DNA of 64,000 nt from Myxococcales bacterium (GTDB lineage Bacteria > Myxococcota_A > Polyangia > Nannocystales > Nannocystaceae), in contig JACKDW010000029.1 in NCBI GenBank assembly GCA_020633295.1, forward strand, positions 5,448 through 69,447. Direction: 5' to 3'. Shown one piece after another: positions 49,086 to 57,702 of the stretch. The translations under genes and the position numbers were made by a program. A model generated the notes under the pieces. The model was given only the letters and a program-made list of their open reading frames with translations. It was not told where the DNA came from and ran no database searches. Position 1 is the first letter of the stretch, and the number at the start of each line of letters is the position of its first letter.

Positions 49086-50471
49086 ATGCCTCGCACGTCC
49101 CAGAGCCCCCCGCGACGCGAGCACGCGATCGTGATCGGAGGAGGCGTCGCCGGGCTGCTGCACGCGCACGTCCTCAGCCGGCACTTCGATCGCGTCACGC
49201 TGCTCGAGCGCGATCAGGTCCAGGAGCGCCCGAGCCCCCGCGCCGGCGCCCCGCAAGGTCACCACATCCACGTCCTGCTCACGCTCGGCTACCGGCTGCT
49301 GACGCGCCAGTTCCCGGAGTTCGACGCGCTGCTCGAGCAGCACGGCGCGCCGCGCTTCGACTGGATCCGCGACACTCGCTGGTACCTCGCCGGCGGCTGG
49401 ATCCAGCGGGGCGAGTCGGGCTTCATCTCCCGCCTCGCCAGCCGACCGCTGTTCGAGTGGGCGATCCGCGAGTGCGTCGCGTCGCGCGGGCGCGTCGAGA
49501 TGCGCTCGGGCGTCGCGGTCACGGGCCTCCGCGCCGATCCCAACGGACGCGTGCGCGGGGTCGAGGCCCGCCCGCACGGCGCCCCGCCCCACGAGCCCCT
49601 CGACGAGCGGGCGCTCGCGGCCGACCTCGTCGTCGACGCCAGCGGCCGCGGCTCCAAGATCGAGGACTGGCTCGCCGCGCTCGGGCTCCCGTGCGCGCCG
49701 ACGGTCGAGGTCAACGCCCACCTCGGCTACGCGACGCGCATCTACAAGCGCCCGCCCGACGACGGCCGCGACTGGACCGTCCTGTACATCACCGGCTCCC
49801 CGCCCGGCCTGCCCCGCGCCGGCGCGATCAGCCCGATCGAGGGCGACCGCTGGATCGCGACGCTCGTCGGCTACAACCGCGACTACCCGCCCACCGACGA
49901 GGCCGGCTTCCTCGAGTTCGCGCGCGGGCTCGCCGTCCCGGACATCTTCCACGCGCTGCAAGGCGCCGAGCCGCTCGGGCCGATCCGCGGTTATCGACGC
50001 ACGGGCAACCGCCTGCGCCGCTTCGAAGCGCTGCCGCGCTGGCCTGGCGGCCTGATGTGCACCGGCGACGCCGCCTGCACCCTCAACCCGGTGTACGGCC
50101 AGGGCATGACCAACGCGGCGCGCGCGGCCGCGACGCTCGACGCCTTCCTCGCCGACCCTCGGCACCGCCGCCGCGCGCTCGACGGCCCGACCTGCGCGGC
50201 GTTCCAGAAGCAGCTCGCGCGCAGCAACCAAGCCGCGTTCGCGCTCGCCACGGCCGACGACTTCCGCTGGCCCGACACCGAGGGCACGCCGCCCCGCGGG
50301 ATCGGGCTCGCGCACCGCTACATGGACCGCGTGTTCAAGGGGACCCACCGCGACTTCGAGGTCACGCGCCGGCTGTTCGCGGTGGTCCACTTCCTCAGCC
50401 AGCCAACCGCGCTGCTCCACCCCCGCGTGCTGCGAGGTGGTCGGCGCGGCGCTCCTCCGCAGCCCGGCTGA
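49086..50471 (+). CDS. FAD-dependent oxidoreductase, geranylgeranyl-reductase/halogenase-like
   Basis: 461 residues. AIVIGGGVAGLLHAHVLSRHFDRVTLLERD at the N-terminus is the GxGxxG...E FAD-binding Rossmann motif. AADLVVDASGRGSKIEDWL is the second conserved motif of the glutathione-reductase-type monooxygenases. GLMCTGDAACTLNPVYGQGMTNA is the GD motif that contacts FAD ribityl. Likely hydroxylation or epoxidation of a hydrophobic or secondary metabolite; the WxWxIP halogenase motif was not seen. No signal peptide. Confidence 0.82.
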   Translation: MPRTSQSPPRREHAIVIGGGVAGLLHAHVLSRHFDRVTLLERDQVQERPSPRAGAPQGHHIHVLLTLGYRLLTRQFPEFDALLEQHGAPRFDWIRDTRWYLAGGWIQRGESGFISRLASRPLFEWAIRECVASRGRVEMRSGVAVTGLRADPNGRVRGVEARPHGAPPHEPLDERALAADLVVDASGRGSKIEDWLAALGLPCAPTVEVNAHLGYATRIYKRPPDDGRDWTVLYITGSPPGLPRAGAISPIEGDRWIATLVGYNRDYPPTDEAGFLEFARGLAVPDIFHALQGAEPLGPIRGYRRTGNRLRRFEALPRWPGGLMCTGDAACTLNPVYGQGMTNAARAAATLDAFLADPRHRRRALDGPTCAAFQKQLARSNQAAFALATADDFRWPDTEGTPPRGIGLAHRYMDRVFKGTHRDFEVTRRLFAVVHFLSQPTALLHPRVLRGGRRGAPPQPG

Positions 50472-50551
50472 TCACGCTCGCAGCAGCTCCGGCGCCGGTC
50501 GTTCCGCGACGCGCCTGCTCGTCGCGCGGCCTCTCGAGTCCGACGCGCGCG

Positions 50552-50717
50552 TCACCGCGAGCCCGCGCGCGCGAGACCGCGACGCACGGTCGCCGCGATC
50601 CGATCGGCGATGCCCCCAGAGCGCGGGCGGGAGGTTGTGGCCCATGCCCTCGAGCTCCAGGAGCTCCGCCCCCGGGATCGCGGCGGCGGTCGCCCGCCCG
50701 CCGCTCGGATCACACAT
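50552..50717 (-). pseudogene. C-terminal remnant of an alpha/beta hydrolase
   Basis: The frame from 50717 encodes GGRATAAAIPGAELLELEG and MGHNLPPALW, the well-known end of alpha/beta hydrolases carrying the catalytic His (GMGH). Just after ALW the frame is lost at a run of five G; dropping one G restores GIADRIAATVRRGLARAGS and a stop at 50552. The N-terminal two thirds of such an enzyme are missing. The break lies within 70 bases of the 3' end of the retron reverse transcriptase gene, suggesting the retron cassette inserted here. Confidence 0.65.
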
Positions 50718-50785
50718 CGTGTCCGAGCCCGTCGTTCGAGACTAGCGAGCTCGGCGCGAGGTCGAAGCGAGGTCGCGCGCGCGCG

Positions 50786-52357
50786 CTACCAGAGCTTCCA
50801 CTTCTTCTTCTTCTTGCCCGGCGGCGGCGTCGGGTCCGGATCACGGTCCGGCGTGGGCACGCTCGCGGTCGTGTCGCGCGCTGGCGAGCTCGGGGCCGTC
50901 GACGCTGCGGTCGGCGGCGCCGCGCGTCGCTTCGGCGCGGCGGGCTGGTACCCGTGGGCGCGATGCACCGCGCGCACCCGCGAGATGAGCGGGCGACCGC
51001 GCTGCGGATCGACCATGGCCACGAAGCTCGCGTAGCCGAGCAGCGCCGCCATCAGGTCCTTGCTCTCGCCCCAGCGCTTGCCCTCGGGGCCGTCGCGCTC
51101 GACCTGGAACAGCGTCGCCCGGAAGCGCCGCAGCGTCTTGCGATCGACCGAGAGCTTGTCGTTGATGACGATGCCCGTGACCTCGAGCCGACGGCCGCGA
51201 CGCATGACGCGGGTCTTCTCGGGGTGCACCTCGAAGCCCTCGTGCGTGACGATGTCCGCGACGCCGCGCAGCAGCCGGCCGACCTCGCTCGAGCGCGTCG
51301 AGACCATGCCGCGGGCGGAGAACGTCAGGTCGTCGGCGTAGCGCGTGTACTGGTAGCCGTGCTTGCGCGCGAGGCCCTGCAGCCGGCGGTCGAGGCGACG
51401 GCACAGCAGGTTCGTGATCGCCGGGCTCGCGGGTGACCCTTGGGGCAGATGCCGGGGGCCCTGCGCCGCGTAGTAGCTGTTGCCGTCGAGCTCGAGCTCG
51501 GCGACCTCGGGCTCCGTGGACAGCAGCGCGAGCACGGTCGCGACCGACTCGCTGTAGCCCAGGCTGACGAACAGCCCCTTCACGCGCTCGTAGGTGACGG
51601 TCGGGAAGAAGTCCTTGAGGTCGAGGTTGATGACGACGTCGGCGCCGACGTGGGGGACCGCGTTCGTCACGATCGAGCGGCGCTCGAGGAAGCCGTGGGC
51701 GGCCTCGTGCACCGGCACCCGCTCGAGGATGTTCTCGAGGATCCAGCGCTGCGCCGCCTTGAGCCGGGGCATCGGCGCCGAGATCAGACGTCGCCCGCCG
51801 GTCTTCTTGGGGATCGAGAAGCGCCGGTAGTGGCTAATTCGCGAGACGCGGCGCGAGTAGGCGAGGAAGCGCAGCGCGCCGACCGTGATGCCCATCGACG
51901 CGGCCACGGCCTCGGGTCCGGCGAGCACCGGCAGCCCGCCGCCGACGAGCCGGGCCTGGTCCGTCTTGCGCTCGAGCAGGCCGCCCGAGACCCCGTCACC
52001 GAGGTAGAGGACCTCTCGCTCCTTGCGCTGGCGCCACAGCTCGGCTTTCTGCTGGCGCTCGCGCTCACGCCGCTCCTTGGTCTCCTGCCGCTTTCGCCGC
52101 GACTCGGCGAGCCGCTGCTTGCGCTGGTCGGAGATCAGCTGCTGCTCGTTGTACAGCCGGCTGACCTTCGTGCGCAGATCGTTGAGCTTGCGCTGCAGCT
52201 CCCCGCGTCGGCGGATCTCGTCCCCAGGATCTCCCGGCTGGCCGCTCGCGGCGGGCCAAAAGCCCAGCCGCACCATCTCCTCGAGGATGACCTCGTCCTT
52301 CGACGAGTTGCGGATGCGCTCGTAGAGTTCCTCGCGTGTGGACGGCTGACGGCTCAT
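50786..52357 (-). CDS. retron reverse transcriptase
   Basis: 523 residues from ATG 52357; no clear Shine-Dalgarno is present and an ATG at 52417 would add 20 residues. Residues about 1-150 are a charged helical N-terminal extension, as in myxobacterial retron enzymes. The RT core has IPKKTGGRRLISAP, then NAVPH (residues 232-236, the retron-specific NAxxH of region X), VINLDLKDFFPTV with the first catalytic Asp, PQGSPASPAITN, YADD at 340-343 with the catalytic Asp pair, and VTG at 393-395 (region Y). A Pro/Thr/Ala tail ends in KKKKKWKLW. It primes DNA synthesis from the 2'-OH of a G in the msr RNA. The candidate msr-msd lies directly upstream, at 52440-52679. Confidence 0.93.
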   Translation of the reverse strand: MSRQPSTREELYERIRNSSKDEVILEEMVRLGFWPAASGQPGDPGDEIRRRGELQRKLNDLRTKVSRLYNEQQLISDQRKQRLAESRRKRQETKERRERERQQKAELWRQRKEREVLYLGDGVSGGLLERKTDQARLVGGGLPVLAGPEAVAASMGITVGALRFLAYSRRVSRISHYRRFSIPKKTGGRRLISAPMPRLKAAQRWILENILERVPVHEAAHGFLERRSIVTNAVPHVGADVVINLDLKDFFPTVTYERVKGLFVSLGYSESVATVLALLSTEPEVAELELDGNSYYAAQGPRHLPQGSPASPAITNLLCRRLDRRLQGLARKHGYQYTRYADDLTFSARGMVSTRSSEVGRLLRGVADIVTHEGFEVHPEKTRVMRRGRRLEVTGIVINDKLSVDRKTLRRFRATLFQVERDGPEGKRWGESKDLMAALLGYASFVAMVDPQRGRPLISRVRAVHRAHGYQPAAPKRRAAPPTAASTAPSSPARDTTASVPTPDRDPDPTPPPGKKKKKWKLW

Positions 52358-52401
52358 GGGCTCGGGTCTGTGGGGTCGCGCGTTGGGTCGCCGCGCCCTG
52401 G

Positions 52402-52417
52402 ATGTCTTGAGAGACAT
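52402..52417. repeat. palindrome ATGTCT-N4-AGACAT, copy 3
   Basis: Perfect 6-4-6 repeat (spacer TGAG), here extended to 10-bp arms CTGGATGTCT / AGACATCCAG at 52398-52421 and, past one bulged C, by CGCGCC pairs. It lies between the msd 3' end and the RT start codon, so it may be an RNA hairpin, an operator or a processing signal. Confidence 0.75.
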
Positions 52418-52439
52418 CCAGGCGCGGGCGGGAAAAGGT

Positions 52440-52679
52440 GTCACGGCGGCGACGGGGGCGAGTCCCTTCGAAGGCTCCTCAGGACTGGGCCGCTCAACTC
52501 AAGCGGTACGTCGGGTAGTCGTGCTTATTCACTTCTCCGAAGTCGCACCGGAAAAGCACGACTACCCGATGGTACCGCACAGTAAAGAGCGGACCAGTGA
52601 CGCGTGGCTGAGCTGTGTGCATGGACGGCGATCCGCCGCCCGGTTTGCAAGGCTGGTTCACCACCGCCGCTGCCGTGAC
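52440..52679 (-). ncRNA. predicted retron msr-msd RNA
   Basis: Read on the minus strand, 5' to 3'. The a1 repeat (52679-52661) pairs with a2 (52458-52440) over 19 positions with two mismatches and one G-U. After a1, an msr hairpin GGGCGGCG-GAT-CGCCGTCC (about 52642-52624) has 8 pairs. The msd then folds into a long stem: 12 nt (52598-52587 with 52495-52484, one mismatch), an internal loop of 7-8 nt, 7 bp (52578-52572 with 52509-52503), a small bulge and 16 perfect bp (52569-52554 with 52526-52511), closed by a 27-nt loop that itself holds ACTTC-TCC-GAAGT. If reverse transcription starts next to a2 and stops near 52600, the msDNA would be about 140 nt, similar in size to the msDNA reported from Nannocystis (Ne144, from memory). 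Confidence 0.85.
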
Positions 52680-52739
52680 GAAAATTGTTGTGCTGCTTGC
52701 GCGTCCTCCCGGGGGTTGCGGCCCATCGCCTCGCGCTCG

Positions 52740-54383
52740 TCAGTTCTGAGCGCGCGCGTGCTGCATGCGTGTTGCGAGTATATGCTCGCAGGGACCTTTG
52801 TGCAGCTTGTTTTGTGTGTAGAAGTTGCAAGTGCAGACCGCCCGCACCATCCGCTCGTCGCCGTCGACGGTGAGCTCCGGGTGGTACTGCCGGTGGCGAT
52901 CTTGCACGCGCGCGCGCAGGATCAGCGTGCCGTCTGAGCGGCGATCCGACTGGCCCATGTGGACCTTGTTCTGCTCGACGAAGCGCGTCGCCGCCTCCTC
53001 GCGCGGATTGGCGAAGCGCAGCTTGTCCATCGGCAGCGGCTCGCGGCTCAGCTCGCGCACGCGGAACACCTTGCGGTCGAGGTCGAACATCACGCGGCCC
53101 GCCTGCGTGTAGGCCGAGAGCGCGCCCAGGACCAGGCGCCGGTCGAGGTTGAGGCGGTTCGCCAGCCCGTCGGCGGTGTCGTACCAGCGCTCCTTGAGGC
53201 CCTGAAACACGCGCCGCTTGGTCAGGTCGTCGACCTGCGCGCGCGGGGCCATGAGGTCGAAGTTGCCCGCCGTGGACCAGTCGTTCGCGGTCCAGCCCGA
53301 GAGCCCGAGCGTGAAGTTCATGTCCCCGAGGTCAGCGACGTAGAACGACGGCAGCCCGCGCCCGAGCAGGTGCACGGTGAACTTGCGCGCCACCGGGATC
53401 AGGCGCTCGAGGATGTGGATGCGCCGGCGACCCCACACGCGGATCTCCTGCTCGGCGTCGCCCTGGTAGCGCGAGCGCGGGCACTCGACGACGTAGTTCC
53501 ACGGCTCCATCACGATCTTCACGGGGTGATCGGGCTTGAGCTGGAACCGCATGCTCCGCGGGCCCTTGCGCTCCTTGTTGCGCCGGAGCACGAAGCACAG
53601 GTTGTGCACGTCCATCGGGTGCAGATCGAAGCTCGCGGCCGGCAGCGTCATCGCCGAGCTGACCTGCAAAAAGCCGCGCACCCACGTGTCCGGCAGGTCG
53701 ATCTTGAGCTCGCGGTACGACTCCTCGCCCGTGGTCTTTACGTCGAAGCCGCCGGGGTCGACCGCGAACTTGGTCGCCTTGTAGCGGCGGATCTTCTGGA
53801 ACTCGTCGTAGAGCGCCGCCGAGTAGTCGATGTTCGTGGTCCCGCAGGCGAACTCGCCGATGTCCTTGAACACCTCGTAGTTGCAGCCCAGGCGCCCGTA
53901 GCTCGACTCGTCCTGGCTGAAGCACTCGAAGAACAGCTCGTCGGGGTGGACCGTGATCACCGGGTCGAGCACGAACCAGGCGTCGCGGTCCTTCTGGTAC
54001 AGGTAGTCGAAGTAGCGCTGCCGCGCGCGGTAGAACGGCTGCATGCGCGTGCTCGAGCGGCGGGTGAGCTCGTTGAGCTCGTCCTGCGTCTGCGTGATCT
54101 CGGCGGTGTACTGCGAGCGCTGGGTCGCGACCGCCTGCCAGTCGATCTGCTCGCGCTGCTTGGCCCACTCGAGGTACGCGCTCTTGTCCCGCGGCTTGTA
54201 GCGCAGGTCCGAGATCACGACGTCGTGCAGCGCCGAGATCGCCTCGCGGAACTCCAGGTGCTTGCGCAGCTGGCCCGAGAAGTAGGTCGGCTCGCGCAGG
54301 GTGTCTGGCGCGAACGACATGTCCGTCGCGCCCGCGCCGGACTCGATCGCGGTGCTGCCCGCGTAGCGGTAGTTAAACTCCAC
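52740..54383 (-). CDS. SWIM zinc-finger protein with winged-helix-like segment, retron-associated
   Basis: 547 residues from GTG 54383, overlapping the end of the WGR/HEAT gene by 11 bases, so translation is coupled. The C-terminus has a SWIM zinc finger, CTCNFYTQNKL then GPCEH: ligands Cys517, Cys519, Cys532 and His534. Just before it (about residues 400-455, GLANRLNLDRRLVLGALSAYTQ) is a winged-helix-like stretch. The N-terminal 400 residues have no recognised fold; they are alpha/beta with no TM helix. SWIM fingers bind DNA or proteins. The predicted msr-msd begins 61 bases after the stop, and no separate promoter was seen, so RNA, RT and this protein are probably one operon. Candidate retron effector or regulator (inference). 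Confidence 0.85.
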   Translation of the reverse strand: MEFNYRYAGSTAIESGAGATDMSFAPDTLREPTYFSGQLRKHLEFREAISALHDVVISDLRYKPRDKSAYLEWAKQREQIDWQAVATQRSQYTAEITQTQDELNELTRRSSTRMQPFYRARQRYFDYLYQKDRDAWFVLDPVITVHPDELFFECFSQDESSYGRLGCNYEVFKDIGEFACGTTNIDYSAALYDEFQKIRRYKATKFAVDPGGFDVKTTGEESYRELKIDLPDTWVRGFLQVSSAMTLPAASFDLHPMDVHNLCFVLRRNKERKGPRSMRFQLKPDHPVKIVMEPWNYVVECPRSRYQGDAEQEIRVWGRRRIHILERLIPVARKFTVHLLGRGLPSFYVADLGDMNFTLGLSGWTANDWSTAGNFDLMAPRAQVDDLTKRRVFQGLKERWYDTADGLANRLNLDRRLVLGALSAYTQAGRVMFDLDRKVFRVRELSREPLPMDKLRFANPREEAATRFVEQNKVHMGQSDRRSDGTLILRARVQDRHRQYHPELTVDGDERMVRAVCTCNFYTQNKLHKGPCEHILATRMQHARAQN

Positions 54384-57300
54384 TGGCCTGCGCTCCTCCC
54401 CGCGCCTCCGGCGTCTTGACCCGGATCGGCAGCGCGAGCTCGGGGAACTCGCCCCGGATGGTCAGCATGGCCTCGATGCACGAGGCCCGGTCGCCGAGCG
54501 CCATCGTCACCGACTGGCGCTCGAGGATCTTCGCCACCAAGACGGCGGACTCTCGGTTCTGCCTGGCCTCGTCGACGAGGAAGTCGAACACGCGCGCCTT
54601 GGCGACGCGCCCCCGGTTGACGCGCGAGAGCACCGAGAGGAAGAACGGCTGCAGCGCGGCGAGGCGCTCGCGGTTCCCGGCGGCGTACTCCTCGAGGTAG
54701 GCGCTGGCGAACAGCTGCAGCTCGGCCGAGGGGTGCTCGCTGAGCCGCAGCAGGTACTTCGGGCCGTCGTCGTCGTTGAAGAACTTGCCGACGAGCTCGC
54801 GGCCGAAGGCCTGCACGTCCTCGCGCACGTTGTCGCAGACGCTGACGATCACCTCCGGGGTGAAGTCGTCGACCGTGAACTGCGGGCCGCGGAAGTAGTC
54901 GAACGCGAACGCGCGCGAGTCGTCCCACTTGGCGCCGAGGATCCGCAGCGCCGCGTCCATGTCGGCCTTAATCCGCCGCGCGTTCTCGCGGTAGAACTTC
55001 CACGAGGCCTCGCGGACCGCGAGGATCTCGTGGCTGGCGAGGCGCGCGACCTCGACGATCTCGAGCTCTTCCCAGTCGACGTAGCGCCCGAGCAGCACGC
55101 CGCCGAGCTCCTGCGCCTGGGAGCTCGACGCGCCGAGCAGCCGCAGCACCACGCGCTTGGAGACGCTGCGCAGCGCCGGCAGCAGCTCGCTCTTGAGCAT
55201 GCGCAGCAGGTAGCTGTGCAGGCCCTCGAAGCGCTCGCGCCCGACCAGCACGGTCAGCAGCAGGCGCGCGAGCTCCTGGGCGAACTCCGGGTAGGTCGCG
55301 GTCAGCCGCTGGATCACCGGGCGGATCGCCTCGCGCACGTCGGCGAGCTCCGAGGTCGCGAGCGCGACGATCAGCGCCTTGCGCTCGAGCAATGTCCGAT
55401 CGGGCAGCTCGCCGAAGAGCCGGATGCCGACCGAGCGCGCGGCCTCGAACTTCGAGTTCATGACGGCGGCGAGCAGGTCCTCGGGGAGCTCGCGCGGGCG
55501 CACGTCGTGGCCGAGCAGCACCTCGGCGGCGAACACCTGCACCGCCGCGAGCTTGTGCCCGAGCAGGTCAGCGATGACGTCGAGCCCGAGCGAGCGCAGC
55601 TGGCGGGCGAAGGCCGCCTGCAGCGTCTGGCAGGCGTCGCGCGCGGCCGCGTCGCCCGACGCGACCTTGATGTCGTAGGCCTGCAGCGCGGCGAGCACCC
55701 GCGCGATCACGACCTCGGCCTCGTGGACGCCGAGGCTGCTGCTCGTCAGCAGGCGGCGCGCGAACTCGCGGGTGTCCTGGTGCGGGCTGATCGTCAGCCC
55801 GGCGATCAGGCCGGGCTGCGCCATGAACTTGTGCCGCTCCTCCTCGATCCAGCGGTGCGCCTGCTGGCGCGCCTCGTCGACCGGGCAGTGCACCATCGCC
55901 GCGACCAGCTGGAAGTCGGGGTTCATCGGGTCGTAGCGCTTGAGCGCGAGCTCGTAGGCGAGGCGCGCCGTGATCGCGTAGCGGCGCCCGAGCAGCATGG
56001 TCAGGACCTCGACGTCGAGCGCGTCGCAGAACGCCGCGTTGGCCCGCAGCGCCCGCGCGGCGAAGTGGTGCACGCGCTCGCACTCGCTCTCGGCGAGCAG
56101 GTGCAGGAGCCCGACCGGCATCTTGTCCCACAGCTCGGGGAACAGCTCCTCGCGCCCGCCAGGGTGCTTGCCGCCCGGCGTGTAGCCGCCCTCGCAGCGC
56201 CAGGTGCCCGTCTTCGCCAGGTACGAGTAGCGGTGGCTGTTGCCGTAGAGGATGTGGTTGAAGGCGCGCCAGCTGGAGAACTCGTCCCAGTGGGTCGTGA
56301 CCGTGCTGCGCGAGCGGTAGTCGTAGCGCCGCGTGTTGCGAGGACGACCGCCGTCGCCGTCCTTGACGGGCAGCAGCACGCCGACGGCGAGGCGCACGTA
56401 GGTCTCGGCGTCGCCGAGCTCACCTGCCCGACCGAGCAGCCGCCACACGTGGCGGAGCATGTACTCGCGCGTCGCCGACGAGTAGGCGACCGTCGCGTTG
56501 GGCTTGGCCAGCTCCTGGCGCGCCGACGTCCAGCGCCCGCCGGCGTAGACGTAGCGGCGGTTGGCGAACATCGCCTGGCCCTTCTCGAACCGGTAGGCGA
56601 GCAGGCCGAAGACCTCGCCGTCGCGGCGCAGCTCGGCGCGCTTGAGGATGTGCCGCAGCGGCTTGAAGGTGTTGGGCTTCATCGGCGCGCGGCGCAGCGC
56701 GGCGATCAAGCCCGGCCGGGTGCGCTCGCTGTCGAGCTCGTAGGCCCACTCGAGCGCCTCGCACTCGCGCGCGCCGCCGCCGTCGACGACGCTCCACAGC
56801 GCGCGCTCGAAGTCCGCCGCCCCGGCCTGCTCCGCGCTCCGCAGCGCGTCGGGCAGCCGCGCGAGCGCGTCCCGGCGCACGCTCTCCCGCGCCGCGCCGC
56901 CCCACACGCGCAGCATCTCGCGAGCCATGCGCTCGACCTTGGCGTCCTGCTTGGCCGAGGGGAACAGGCGCGTGATGTTCGTGACCACCACGTCCGCGGC
57001 GCTCTGGTGCTGCGGCAGGCTGGCGTGGCACGAGCCGCAGCGCGCCTGACCGTCGTTGCTCAGCGGGAAGCGCCGCGTCGGGATCTTGTTCTTCTGCCGG
57101 CACGAGGTGCACTCGACGACGACCGACGGATCGCCGCCCTGGCGCGCGAGGATCAGCTCGAGCGTCGACTCGTCCCCGAGCCGCCCGAGCGCCCAGGCGA
57201 TCGCGTAGTCGCGCATGGCGTCGCCGGTGCCGATCAACGCGACGAGGTGCGGCACGGCCTGCGTGAGGCCGAGCTCGCCGGCGCGCCAGGCCGCACGCGA

Positions 57301-57693
57301 CAGCCGCCAACCGCTGTTGTTCTTGGTGCGCAGCCGCTCGATGACCGCGGCCGCGCGCGCGTCCTTGTCGACCGCCCCGCCCCGCGAGCCAGCGCCGCCG
57401 TGCCCGGAGCTCGAGCGCGCGCGCCCCCCCGCGTTGGCGGCCGGCTGCCCGCCGCCGACCTCGGCGTAGCCCTTGCGCTTCTTGTCGTCGAGGAGCCTGG
57501 CGAAGATCGAGCGCGCCTTGGCCTCCGGGACCGCGCGCTTGGTCTTCGTGCCCTCCTTGAGCGGCGAGCCCTGCTTCCCGTAGCGAAAGTTAACGGCGAA
57601 GTTTCCCGACCCGGTGCGACAGAGATCGATCTCGAAGATCCTCTCGACGCTCCCGTCCTGGAAGGTCAGCTTGACGCGACGGATCAGCTTCAC
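54373..57693 (-). CDS. WGR-domain / zinc-ribbon / HEAT-repeat protein, retron-associated
   Basis: 1106 residues from GTG 57693. Residues 1-80 are a WGR domain (FRYGKQGSPLKEGTKTKRA; the usual Trp-Gly-Arg core is altered), known for nucleic-acid binding in PARPs and MolR-like proteins. A linker of low complexity follows. A four-Cys zinc ribbon lies at Cys195, 198, 219 and 222 (CTSC and CGSC). From about residue 130 and again through 250-1050 the sequence is helical with HEAT/ARM-like repeats (for example EFAQELARLLLTVLVG, SSQAQELGGVLLGRYV). No enzyme motif was seen. First gene of the retron operon, with a consensus-like promoter 9 bases upstream of its start codon. It may sense nucleic acid or act as scaffold for the effector. 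Confidence 0.85.
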   Translation of the reverse strand: MKLIRRVKLTFQDGSVERIFEIDLCRTGSGNFAVNFRYGKQGSPLKEGTKTKRAVPEAKARSIFARLLDDKKRKGYAEVGGGQPAANAGGRARSSSGHGGAGSRGGAVDKDARAAAVIERLRTKNNSGWRLSRAAWRAGELGLTQAVPHLVALIGTGDAMRDYAIAWALGRLGDESTLELILARQGGDPSVVVECTSCRQKNKIPTRRFPLSNDGQARCGSCHASLPQHQSAADVVVTNITRLFPSAKQDAKVERMAREMLRVWGGAARESVRRDALARLPDALRSAEQAGAADFERALWSVVDGGGARECEALEWAYELDSERTRPGLIAALRRAPMKPNTFKPLRHILKRAELRRDGEVFGLLAYRFEKGQAMFANRRYVYAGGRWTSARQELAKPNATVAYSSATREYMLRHVWRLLGRAGELGDAETYVRLAVGVLLPVKDGDGGRPRNTRRYDYRSRSTVTTHWDEFSSWRAFNHILYGNSHRYSYLAKTGTWRCEGGYTPGGKHPGGREELFPELWDKMPVGLLHLLAESECERVHHFAARALRANAAFCDALDVEVLTMLLGRRYAITARLAYELALKRYDPMNPDFQLVAAMVHCPVDEARQQAHRWIEEERHKFMAQPGLIAGLTISPHQDTREFARRLLTSSSLGVHEAEVVIARVLAALQAYDIKVASGDAAARDACQTLQAAFARQLRSLGLDVIADLLGHKLAAVQVFAAEVLLGHDVRPRELPEDLLAAVMNSKFEAARSVGIRLFGELPDRTLLERKALIVALATSELADVREAIRPVIQRLTATYPEFAQELARLLLTVLVGRERFEGLHSYLLRMLKSELLPALRSVSKRVVLRLLGASSSQAQELGGVLLGRYVDWEELEIVEVARLASHEILAVREASWKFYRENARRIKADMDAALRILGAKWDDSRAFAFDYFRGPQFTVDDFTPEVIVSVCDNVREDVQAFGRELVGKFFNDDDGPKYLLRLSEHPSAELQLFASAYLEEYAAGNRERLAALQPFFLSVLSRVNRGRVAKARVFDFLVDEARQNRESAVLVAKILERQSVTMALGDRASCIEAMLTIRGEFPELALPIRVKTPEARGGAQASGV

Positions 57694-57702
57694 GGGTCAA
57701 TA

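Larger units (their letters stand above)
52358..52739 (-). other. non-coding stretch between the SWIM and RT genes
   Basis: 382 bases with no credible gene on either strand. It contains the predicted msr-msd (52440-52679) and palindrome copy 3. Base composition is more AT-rich than the flanking genes at about 52500-52600. Confidence 0.8.

Noticed and set aside
49086..50471. Assigning the FAD oxidoreductase as a flavin-dependent halogenase
   Set aside because: The WxWxIP motif of tryptophan halogenases was not found.
52358..52444. Starting the reverse transcriptase at 52444 or 52417
   Set aside because: Those starts translate through the palindrome and into the a2 side of the msr-msd with Arg/Pro-rich, non-conserved residues; ATG 52357 begins the plausible helical N-terminus, although its ribosome site is weak.
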